Shown here: in pieces, positions 55,701 through 64,000 of the stretch
Layout: every line of letters starts with the position of its first letter
Numbering within the stretch: the stretch's first letter is position 1
Source of the DNA: Petaurus breviceps papuanus
Taxonomy: Eukaryota > Chordata > Mammalia > Diprotodontia > Petauridae
Length of the DNA stretch: 64,000 bases
Assembly: GCA_028583685.1 (NCBI GenBank)
Contig: JAMXIF010001253.1
Coordinates: 83,245,455-83,309,454 of the forward strand
Reading direction: 5' to 3'
Position numbers and translations under genes: made by a program
Notes under the pieces: model-generated
What the model saw: the letters and a program-made list of their open reading frames with translations, nothing else
What the model was told of the DNA's origin: nothing
The model's database searches: none

Positions 55701-55746
55701 CATACATATACACATGTGTATATGTATGTATGTATGTATGTACATG
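55701..55746. repeat. 28-bp perfect palindrome joined to (GTAT)n
   Basis: 55701-55728 is a perfect palindrome, 14-bp arms with no spacer and ACATGT at the centre. ATGT units follow it. Confidence 0.9.
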
Positions 55747-56109
55747 TCTAGCAAATGAGAGGACATTTATAAAGGGCACAATTAGCATAGCACTTGTCAC
55801 ATAGTAGGTGGCCCCCTATACACATCACTCCCATAATTCTTGAATTTGAAGATGTCAGAGAGAAAAACAAAAACAAATACTTGTATCCAGTTCCTTGTCC
55901 TCCATTTTCATTCACTTAAATGACAACAGCAGAAAAGAAGATACATTCAAGGAGACAAGCACAGGAAATGTATGGGGTATATATAGAAAGAGAGGACTTG
56001 AGGCTGATCTTCTAAACCCTTCAGGAGTGTGCTAGAAGCAAGAATCAAGAGGTCAACAAAGGATTCAAAACACTCTGTGAATCCCCAGCCCCTTTCTCCC
56101 CTCTGTCCC
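55747..56109. other. Unassigned DNA
   Basis: 'agcacttgtcacatagtagg' near 55790 is a MIR/L2-type tail. Otherwise nothing is recognised. Confidence 0.35.
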
Positions 56110-56394
56110 TTGGAGGACTCCCAAATCTGCATTTCCAGCCATAACCTAACTCCCAAGTTAGAGACTCAAATTTCTAACTGCCTGCTTGTATGTTTCCTTT
56201 GAAATGTCTTTTGTGTTAGTGTTGGTCATGGTAGCAGGGTTTTGTTGGGGGTTTTTTTTTTCCTGGGGATGGGGGGTGGGGAGGGAGAACCTGTCATTTC
56301 ATTGGTTTTCCATACTTCTTGTCAGAAAACTCCCCTCGAAGACCAACACAGATTGGCACCTGCTCTGCAATTTATAGTCTCAGAGTTGCCTGGG

Positions 56395-56500
56395 TCTCTC
56401 AGAGATTAAGTGAGTTGCCAAAGTCACAGAGCCAGCATGAATGTGTGTCAAAGAGAGACTTGAGACCAGACTTCCATGCTGTTTCTCCATTATCTTAAAC
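56395..56500 (-). repeat. MIR fragment, antisense
   Basis: 'gattaagtgagttgccaaag' and 'tcacagagccagcatgaatg'. Confidence 0.65.
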
Positions 56501-57044
56501 TCAGTCTGCCCTAGATTTCAAAAAATCATCTTTTCCCCCAAAACCAAACCCTTACCTTCTCTGTTTCTGTTAAAGCCCCACCATACTCCCAATTAACTGG
56601 GCTATACCTCAAGTCATCTTTCCTCACATTCAACTCTCCCACATCATCTTCCAGTCTGAGGCAACATATGAAAGAACTGCAATGTACTCCATCCTTTCTC
56701 TTCCCAATGTTACCAGCCTAGAGTTCCTTCTAGCTTACCTGTTGATTACAATAACTTCCTAACTGGACTCCCTGCTCCTAATCACCCTTCTTTGTGAAGT
56801 CATTTTCCAAATACAAAATTCTGATACCTGGTCAAAAAACCTTCAACATCTCCTCACTTGCTAACTGAACAAATTCCAAATTCCTTAATTCGGGCATTGT
56901 CTATCATCTTCCAGTCTCCCTTTCTGTCCCTATCTCACATTCCCTACCCTACCTTCCCTTTCAGGATTTTACATATGCATATACATGCATGTATTTCAAC
57001 CAAACTGTACTCAAATGCCTGAGTTTCACAGATGCTCAAGTCCT

Positions 57045-57295
57045 TGTTTTTCAGAGATGGAAGGTACCTCAAAGGTCATCTAGTCCAACTCCTACCTACA
57101 CAGGGATCTCCTCTACAACATTCAATCTTCAAATGAAGACCACTGGTGGGAGGAAAGCTACTACCTCCTAATTCAGCATATTTCACATTTGGTCACATTT
57201 GATTGTTGAGAAATTCCTCCTTATATCAAGTCTAAATTAAATCTTCCCCTTATAATTTCTTTCACTCTCTTTTCCCCATGGAAAACCCTTTAAAT
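57045..57295 (-). repeat. L3/CR1-clade LINE 3' end, antisense, in L2
   Basis: 'gagatggaaggtacctcaaa', 'ggtcatctagtccaactcct', 'atctcctctacaacattcaa' and 'attcctccttatatcaagtc'. L2 sequence resumes on the far side. Confidence 0.85.
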
Positions 57296-57715
57296 TACCA
57301 TGTCTGCCCCAAGTCTAGGTTTTACACCCCAACTTTCTTTAAATGATCCCCTTATGTCCTGATCTCAAAATGCTTTCACATACTGATCATCTATTCCCTG
57401 GCCTTTCCACACAGTCTGTGTTGAAACCCTTACCTTCCTTCAAAGCCCAGTTTAGGTTTCACCCCTCCAAGACCCTTCTCCCTGATTCACATCTCTTCTT
57501 CTCTATCTTCCCTCCCAAAAAGCTTAAAATTTCTGGAGTCTCACGGGTTTCATAACACTTCTTTATGTTCATGAGTACATGCAGTGACTCATTTCCATTA
57601 CTAAACTATGAAGCTACTTGAGGACAAGAACATTTTTATTAACCTTTATATATTTCATAGCACCTACATAGTGCCTGATATATAGTAGGCAATCAACAAA
57701 TTCATTTGATAGTTG

Positions 57716-58001
57716 AGAAATTCACAATTGAATTGATCAATTTGTTGATCAAATCAACAAACTGAATTGAACTGAGAATAGTGGATGATGGTTCTCTATC
57801 CCAGAAAGAGAAGGTGAGTGAAGGGGAAAGTTGGGGGTAGCGAGAAAGAAAATCAGAGAAAGCTCTTTGGAAGAGAAAGCAATTGACTTGGGCTTTAAAC
57901 CATTGGTAGGAATTCCAACAGCAAAAAGGCAGAAGGACATTAAACATAATTATAAAAATTTGTTAACTGATCATCAAGACTTTGAAGAAAAAATATTATG
58001 T
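57716..58001. other. Self-complementary L2-tail repeats, then single-copy DNA
   Basis: TTTGTTGAT (57741-57749) and ATCAACAAA (57753-57761) are inverted around CAA. This fits diverged copies of the short terminal repeat of L2. Confidence 0.5.
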
Positions 58002-58024
58002 ACACACACACACACACACACACA
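58002..58024. repeat. (AC)n microsatellite
   Basis: About 11 uninterrupted AC units. Confidence 0.93.
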
Positions 58025-58119
58025 GTACACCTCTTCCTTACTCCCTGAAGCAGGTCCAGTGTCAATCTCAACTGGCTACTCTAAAAATTTCCAGAAAATC
58101 TCACATCCTCCATAGTCAA

Positions 58120-58560
58120 TTGTAATATTCAAAATGCGATGGAATACTATTGTGCTACAAGAAATGATACAAGAATTTTAGAGAAGACATTTATGAACTG
58201 ATGCAAAATGAAGTAAGCAGAATCATAGAATTAGTGTAAAAGAGTTTGCACTAATATAGCAACAACACTGTAAAAATAAACAAATTTGAAAGACTCAAGA
58301 ACTCTGCTAACCAAAATGACCAATCATATTCCAGAGAACCAATAATAAAGCAGGCTGCCTGCCTCCTAAGAGGTGATGGACCCAATATGCAGAATAAGAC
58401 ACATTTTTGGACATGGCTAACATGAGAATAGTTTGATGGCTATGCGTAATTATATGAGAAATTTTGTTTTTCTTCCTCCTCCCTCTGCCCCAAAACCAGC
58501 AGGTTGGAAGAGAAAATAAATTATACTGTAAATAGAAAAAAATATTAAAATATTCTGAAT
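58120..58560 (+). repeat. L1 LINE 3' end (ORF2 C-terminus and 3' UTR)
   Basis: 'gatggaatactattgtgcta', 'atttatgaactgatgcaaaa', 'tgaagtaagcagaatcatag', 'acatttttggacatggctaa' and an A-rich tail. The same terminus as at 25.4-25.8 kb. Confidence 0.85.
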
Positions 58561-59469
58561 AACTTTACTAACTGGGAAGTTCTTCCTTATGTCTAGCTAA
58601 ATTTCTCTTCCTGCAAGACTAAGTTGTGTTGTGTTTTGTTTTTGTTTTTAAAGAATATACTTAGTATTTGTAGAGTTCTCCCAGAATCACTGGACTTTTC
58701 ATCTCATGTGGCAATCTGCTTAGTAAAAGTTTCCATAATCCTGCTATAAAAATCAGTATTTCAATCCTGAATGTTACTCAGACACCTTCATTTCCCAGCA
58801 TTTTGTACCCCCTACCGGTTTTCTGAAAGTCAAGTTCTATCACTTCAAGTGCCAGACAGAGACCTGGTTTATACAATTGGCTCGACGGAGGAGAAGAGTG
58901 TGAGTAGACAGAAGGACATGTGGGAGGTTATTTAAAACCTAACAGCCAGTCTGGGTAGAAAGAAGCAAGCCTGTGGTTTACCTTGCTTCTTTCCTCCCCT
59001 CCCTGCCAGAAAATCAGAGTTGCAAAATAATGTTAAGATTACCTAGTCCCAAAAAGTAGTTATTATTCTTCATTATAAAGTCCTTATTAGAAATCCCTAA
59101 TGAATAATCTAGTATCATTCTAGTAAAATAAAATTACCTGATCCCTTCAAGTCATTAGAACAGTTCCCTCACATTCCATACCTGCTGGTGTTGGGCCCCT
59201 CAGCAAGATCCTGTTATTTGCAGCTTTAGATAACTAACTCCTCCCCCCACCCACTCCCATGTATCCTGGCTTAGGTTGTCTGTTCACTGTCACCCAAGGC
59301 TCAGGAATCTTTGCTTTCATAGGCAGCCAAAGTTGTCTTATCAGTTACAAATTAATTGGACAGAGGGGGGAGCCTGACTCCTACCACTAACCAAACCTGC
59401 ATCTACATTACAGCCCCTTAAATTTTGTAAGCAATAATGATAGGAAGTGTATGGGAAAGCGAGCACAAT
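58561..59469. other. Mostly single-copy DNA
   Basis: 'gaagttcttccttatgtcta' near 58576 is a short L3-like trace. No gene is recognised in the rest. Confidence 0.38.
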
Positions 59470-59545
59470 GAACACCAGCACTTAATACATCATCTGGCAC
59501 ATAGTAGGAGCTTAATAAATGTTTAAGGATTGTCTGAACACTCCC
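59470..59545 (+). repeat. L2/MIR-type 3' terminus
   Basis: 'catcatctggcacatagtag' and 'gagcttaataaatgtttaag'. Confidence 0.7.
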
Positions 59546-59939
59546 TGACAGTAGCAAAGTAAAGAAAAAGTCTGCCTTTCATGGAACCATTGTTTGAGCT
59601 TACTACAAACCATATAGTCAAATTGTAACAATCGATAAATATAAATATGACGTTTTCTAAATTTTGTATTTAATAGCTGAAGAGATCTGAATGTTGCTGA
59701 GGTACTGTTGCACATTACTGTTGCTGGGTGGTGCTTATTTATAGCTGTGAACAAAGCTGAGAAAAAGAATTAAAGCCCATCTAACCCTATTTCACTGGGT
59801 TTTCATTGTTTGTAGTATATTTCTATTTCATGAGTTGTAACTTGATCAACATTACATCTGATAATCCATGTTATAATAAATTATAAAGCGCGTTTAGTAT
59901 ATCTTCATGGATTATAATAGAATGAAGTACAAAAAACAA
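59546..59939. other. Single-copy DNA, nothing recognised
   Basis: No recognisable repeat or gene. Confidence 0.35.
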
Positions 59940-60090
59940 AGAAGACTGAAAACAGTGTGTTAGACCCGAAAGACCTGCCTCAATTCTAGTCCCCAGAGCT
60001 CTCTGCTCAGTGTGACTTTGGACAAGTAACAAACTCCCTAGATTTTAATGTTCTCATCTACAAAATAAGTCATTCTGGTAATCCAGCCAA
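59940..60090 (+). repeat. MIR/CORE-SINE, diverged
   Basis: 'gtgtgactttggacaagtaa' and 'ttaatgttctcatctacaaa'. Confidence 0.7.
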
Positions 60091-60967
60091 TGAACAGCCC
60101 ACATGTTCCACTTATATCTATGAAATATCAAGGGACAGAGAAATACCCTCACAACCCCCCAAACATGTTAGTGGGTCCTATGACAGACACAGGAGAGCTC
60201 ATTCAAGAATTGTACAGAATAGGCAGTCATTGTCAAGTAGTGGTCTGCACAGATGGAGAGTGATACAGATACATTGGAGTATCCTAGATATAATCTATCC
60301 CCTTAAACATTAGTCACATACAAATGATTAGTTAAGGAAGGGTCACAACACTACTTTAAACTATATATCAGCAAACCCACCCAAGGGTTAAGACTTGAAA
60401 CCAAGTAAACATGTATAAAACCAAGCAACCTTAAAATTAAGCCAAATTGAGTTAAAGATGAAAAGATAATGGCACAACAGCTTTAGATTGTCCTTCACTA
60501 GTAGTTTTTATGTAGCAAGTAAGATTCCAGTAAACCTAATGAAGAATATTTAACACAAGTATTGCTAAACCAAAATGGGGAATCTTCTAGTTTTTAGTTA
60601 AGTATTATATAAGAAAGGAAAAATCAAGTCTTTCAATTACACTATGTATCTACTAATTTTGAAAAGCTCAAAAGAAATGTTTCCAAGCAAGGTTAAAAAA
60701 ATGGGGTGGGGGGGAGGGAAAGAAGGGGGAGAATAACACTCAGAGCTTTACAATTTAGATTTCCCCAAGGTTGAGGAACCTATAGACCTCTGTATAGAGA
60801 GGAATCTAGTCAGTCAGTGATGTCTTTTCCCATCCCTTCCCCCACTGTCACTTTCTCAGTTTCACTCAAGGATTTATAATTAGCACCTTTCTCTTTTCCT
60901 TTTTCACCTCTCAATCTCAAGAATCATATGATTTAGGCCTGAAAAGGATTCATAGACCATCCAAGCC
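60091..60967. other. Single-copy DNA, nothing recognised
   Basis: A G-rich run lies at 60702-60718. No recognisable repeat or gene. Confidence 0.35.
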
Positions 60968-61025
60968 AAGAGTGTTTAACTTTTTTTTTTGTATTATGGA
61001 CAACTTTGGCAGTCTAGTAAAGCAG

Positions 61026-61598
61026 GAATGGTTTAACATAAGGAAAACTATTAACACAATTAATTATATCAATAATACAAATTTTAAAATGTGATTTTAT
61101 CAAGGCATGCGGAAAAAAGCTTCTGATAAAGTACAACACTCATTTCTATTAAAAACACTTGAAAGTGTAGGTATAAATGGATTTTTCCTTAAATTGATAA
61201 AAAAAATTTACCTCAAATCATCAGCAAGCATTATTTATATAATGGGGAGAAGCTAAAAGCTTTCACAATAAGATCAGGTATGAAACAAGGATTACCACTG
61301 TCATCAGTATTATTCAATGTTGTATTAGAAATCATAGCAATAACAATAAAAGGAGAAAAAGAAACAGAATGAAATCAGAATAAGGAACGAGGTAATAAAA
61401 CTCTTTTTGTATATGATGTGATGATATACTTGGAAATAACCCAAAAACACAACTAAAAAGTTAGCTAAAACAATAATTGTAGCAAAGTAGCAGGATATAA
61501 AGTAAATCCACATAAATCATCAGCATTCCTATATAACACAAATAAAACCCTGCAAGAAGAGATAGTAAGAGATACTCCATTTGAAATAACTCAAATAT
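61026..61598 (+). repeat. Internal L1 ORF2 reverse-transcriptase fragment without 3' end
   Basis: The translation near 61275 reads R-S-G-M-K-Q-G-L-P-L-S-S-V-L-F-N, the counterpart of the RT block R-x-G-x-x-Q-G-C-P-L-S-P. The following F-A-D-D motif is replaced by V-Y-D-V near 61412, so the catalytic Asp pair is lost. It starts and ends inside ORF2, with no 3' UTR or A-tail. Confidence 0.82.
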
Positions 61599-61667
61599 GT
61601 TTTTAAATGATTTTTAAAAATACACAGGACTACAAAGGAAACTAATTATATTGAAAGTTATCAAAAC

Positions 61668-61835
61668 TTTTTTTTTTGGTCTTTTTGGAGTGGGGCAGAC
61701 AGGGCAATTGGGGTTAAATGACTTGCCCAAAGTCACACAGCTAGTAAGTGTTAAGTGTCTGAAGCTGCATTTGAACTTGGGTCCTACTGATTCCAGGGCC
61801 TGTGCTCTAGATTCACTGTGCTGCCTAGATGCCCC
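61668..61835 (-). repeat. tRNA-derived SINE, antisense, in a hAT MITE
   Basis: Poly-T, 'gcaattggggttaaatgact', 'ctgattccagggcctgtgct' and 'gtgctgcctagatgcccc'. The TSD is obscured by the A/T context. Confidence 0.92.
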
Positions 61836-61888
61836 AAAATATTATTTTAAATAATTCAGACCCCAGATTAAGAATCCCTGATTCTAGT

Positions 61889-63279
61889 CCAAACCCTGTA
61901 TCTTACAGATGAAGAAAGGTGTGGAAAAGTGCAAAAGATAAAATATGAAGGAACCAAGAATAGAGCCATCTTCATCTATCCAGAAGGGATATTCAGAAGC
62001 ACCATCCCTAATAAGAGGAATACGGGAATTGAGCAATACTTTTAATATGATGTAATTGTTGAGGAAGTGGGAGCCAAGAAAGATCAGGACCTAATTCTAT
62101 TTACATTCCAATGGATGCATTACAAGACTTTTGAGACTTCTAGTAACTTTCCCCATGTTTGTTATTTTTACCCATCTGTTTTCTAGCAGTAAAAACCCTT
62201 AGGGAAAAAAAAAATTAAATCAGCTGAGAGACTTGTTTCAAGATTGTCAATATGGATGTTGAAGTCACTCAGAATGGGGCAAAGAGATGGAGAAGGGAGA
62301 AAAATGAAAGTTGGGTATAATAGTCATCCAAATAATAATTTTCTAATCCACATTTACATGGCACTTTAAGGTTTATGAAGACAGAAATATGCTATAAGCT
62401 AGAAAAAGGAAGTATAAATTTGATGGAGTAGAATTTTAAATGAGGAAAGGGTTTTGATAGATCTGTGGCTTGGAAGTGGTACTGGAAGACAAAGAATAAA
62501 TAGGTCAGAGTTTGTCCTCTCAGTTTCTGAAAAGAGAAGCAAGAAAAAGTGAAGCCTCCTTTGAAAGCCATGGAGCACAAGTTGAAACATATGGGTCAAG
62601 TGATGTTTCAGTAAGGAAGAAGCAGGAAACAGGTGAAGAAAAGTTTTTGGAAGAAACATTCACCCACATCAGAGCCTTAATCCACAGACCACATCCAACA
62701 AGGTTAATAGAAGAACATACGGAATCTGGGAGCAGTGAAAGAAGGGACTGAGCTGAAGCCAAGTTCAAGTTTGGAATGAGGAGAATTCCCAATGGCAGTT
62801 AGAGATGAAGGAAGCAAGAGTTTAAGAGGCAGACTGGAAGTACTTTAGTGACTGCTGCAACAATACCATTCACCCTCCAGACCAAAAAACCTTTTAGATC
62901 TTTTACTTCATGAGAAAATAGGAAGGAAAATTTTTAATTTGATATCTAAAAATACTGCGCAAATTCTAAGAATGGTCTTCTGATGGTCCCTTCAAATCTA
63001 CCCAATTCTATCTCTAACCTTCCTATTCAAACCAGTCACATGTAAAAGGAAAATATTCTATCATTAAAAGTTGCAAATAAACAATCCTTAAGAACTCTCA
63101 GTGTGCAGATGTAGTAGTGTTTCACATTACATGAAAAGATTATAAGGAAGATGAAAATAAAATGACAACTGCATTCCCAGCAGGGCAAGCATTATATAAA
63201 AAAACTAATAGAGCCACTATTTTTAAATTCAATTGTCCAGATAGATTTATTTACAAATCTTTTTACTGATAACATATAG
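61889..63279. other. Mostly single-copy DNA
   Basis: 62240-62900 is purine-rich ('ggatgttgaagtcactcaga' and after) and may be a decayed antisense L2 segment, but I cannot align it with confidence. Overlapping short frames at 62392-62792 on both strands show no domain. Confidence 0.38.
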
Positions 63280-63400
63280 GGAGTATGGTATAATGGACAG
63301 AGTGCTGGCCTTAGAATTAGGAAAATGTGGGTTCAAATTCCAATTCTGATACCTTGGGCAAGTCACAAAGAAATTTGTTTCAAGAACTCCCTAGATTTTA
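63280..63400 (+). repeat. tRNA-derived SINE or MIR, 5' half
   Basis: 'tggtataatggacagagtgc', 'ggttcaaattccaattctga' and 'accttgggcaagtcac' with no 3' part. Confidence 0.75.
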
Positions 63401-63939
63401 ACTACTAAATCATAGAGGGTGTTTTGTGGAGGGAATTCTCATGTTAGATATACCCCACACTGTTTATATTAGTGTATTCCTATCTAATGAATAAATCGAT
63501 TAAAGTTTACCAATAACCCACAATTTTCTAAATGGTGTATTCCAACCTTTTAGAAATATGGTCTACTTGAAATGTCAGTAGGTTTTATACATTCTTAATG
63601 AACTTTATCATCTCCTTGAAAATATCTTTTATGCCAAAAAACAAGCAAATACACTGAATATGAATCCTTACAAAAAGATTTAAAGCATTACCCAAGCTAG
63701 GAAAATTGATTAGTGTGTTATGCCACTAATACCTCATGCAAGTCACTTAGATGCCTTCTTCCTAAATTACCCTTCAAGCCCTAAGGGTCTTTTGGACCTA
63801 AAAATAGTGAATGTAACAAAGAGAATATTTCAGATAAAGACAAGGTACAATCACCAGAACTGTGTCAATATGTTTAAATGGATGATGGCTTTTTGGAGTT
63901 TGGGTTTTGTTTTGTTTTGGGTTTTTTTGCACGAAAGAT

Positions 63940-63941
<2 letters not shown>
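63401..63941. other. Single-copy DNA, nothing recognised
   Basis: No recognisable repeat or gene. Confidence 0.35.

Positions 63942-64000
<59 letters not shown>
63942..64000. repeat. (CT)n microsatellite, truncated by the window edge
   Basis: At least 29 uninterrupted CT units continue to the last base. Confidence 0.95.

Larger units (their letters stand above)
56110..57715 (+). repeat. L2 LINE, longest sense copy, interrupted
   Basis: 'actcccaaatctgcatttcc' starts it. 'aaaaaatcatcttttccccc', 'gattacaataacttcctaac', 'tggactccctgctcctaatc', 'tcaaagcccagtttaggttt' and 'gaagctacttgaggacaaga' follow the L2 order to a (TTGAT)n-like end. A diverged MIR (56395-56500) and an antisense L3 piece (57045-57295) interrupt it. 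No open frame. Confidence 0.8.
60968..61888 (+). mobile_element. hAT-type MITE split by an L1 fragment and a SINE
   Basis: Left part 60968-61025 ('gagtgtttaacttttttttt', 'acaactttggcagtctagta'), middle 61599-61667 ('aaaaatacacaggactacaa', 'aaactaattatattgaaag') and right 61836-61888 ('accccagattaagaatccct') follow the order of the MITE at 32863-33084 and, in reverse, 51530-51925. Non-autonomous. Confidence 0.72.

Noticed and set aside
57721-57775. Hairpin TTTGTTGAT/ATCAACAAA as a regulatory structure
   Set aside because: It lies at an L2 terminus whose short TTGAT-type terminal repeats readily create such symmetry.
1-64000. Endogenous retrovirus or LTR element
   Set aside because: I looked for paired long terminal repeats, a tRNA primer-binding site next to TG...CA ends, and gag/pol-like frames, and saw none that I could support.

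Overview
The window looks like nuclear DNA of a marsupial (metatherian) mammal. It is AT-rich and CpG-poor, and most recognisable sequence is interspersed repeats in marsupial-style combinations: tRNA-derived SINEs with a (C)CAATTGCC-type 3' end, SINEs ending in an RTE/Bov-B-like tail, MIR/CORE-SINEs, many L2 and L3/CR1 fragments, marsupial-type L1 3' ends, one ORF1-only L1 derivative (HAL1) and hAT-type MITEs. I cannot name the species. I recognise no host protein-coding exon, tRNA, rRNA, CRISPR array or operon, and no retrovirus or LTR element. The window is best read as intergenic or deep intronic sequence. Family names come from remembered consensus sequences, not from a search.

Layout. 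0-10 kb: a long antisense L3/CR1 copy (1.6-3.8 kb) with a SINE inserted in it, an antisense L2 (5.7-6.8 kb), L1 3' ends and a sense L2 split by a CORE-SINE. 10-14 kb: mostly single-copy. 14-16 kb: L2 tails and an L3 copy split by a hAT MITE. 16-23 kb: SINEs in largely single-copy DNA. 23.6-25.8 kb: two L1 3' portions, the second split by a SINE. 26.3-27.5 kb: L2 and L3 remnants. 27.69-30.72 kb: a complete HAL1 element bounded by 14-bp target-site duplications (TSDs), with an almost open ORF1 and a younger SINE in its 3' part. 31-42 kb: SINEs, a sense L2 interrupted by an L1 3' end and a 10-N gap, and an inverted SINE-containing duplication (35.55-36.63 kb). 42-48 kb: L2 and MIR remnants and a 100-N gap. 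48.05-50.76 kb: a repeat-free block that may be conserved noncoding DNA. 50.8-58.6 kb: L2, L1 and SINE insertions and a long sense L2 split by L3. 58.6-64 kb: single-copy DNA, a hAT MITE containing an internal L1 piece and a SINE, and a (CT)n tract running off the end.

No set of genes works together here. The nested insertions give relative ages: L2 and L3 are oldest, then MIR/CORE-SINEs and hAT MITEs, then L1/HAL1, then the A-tailed tRNA-SINEs with clear 10-17 bp TSDs. The strongest single object is the HAL1 copy. No previously undescribed system is evident. The observations most worth checking are the HAL1 ORF1 frame, the inverted SINE-plus-75-bp pair, the L1 internal fragment inside a MITE, the duplicated gap flanks and the 48-50.8 kb block.
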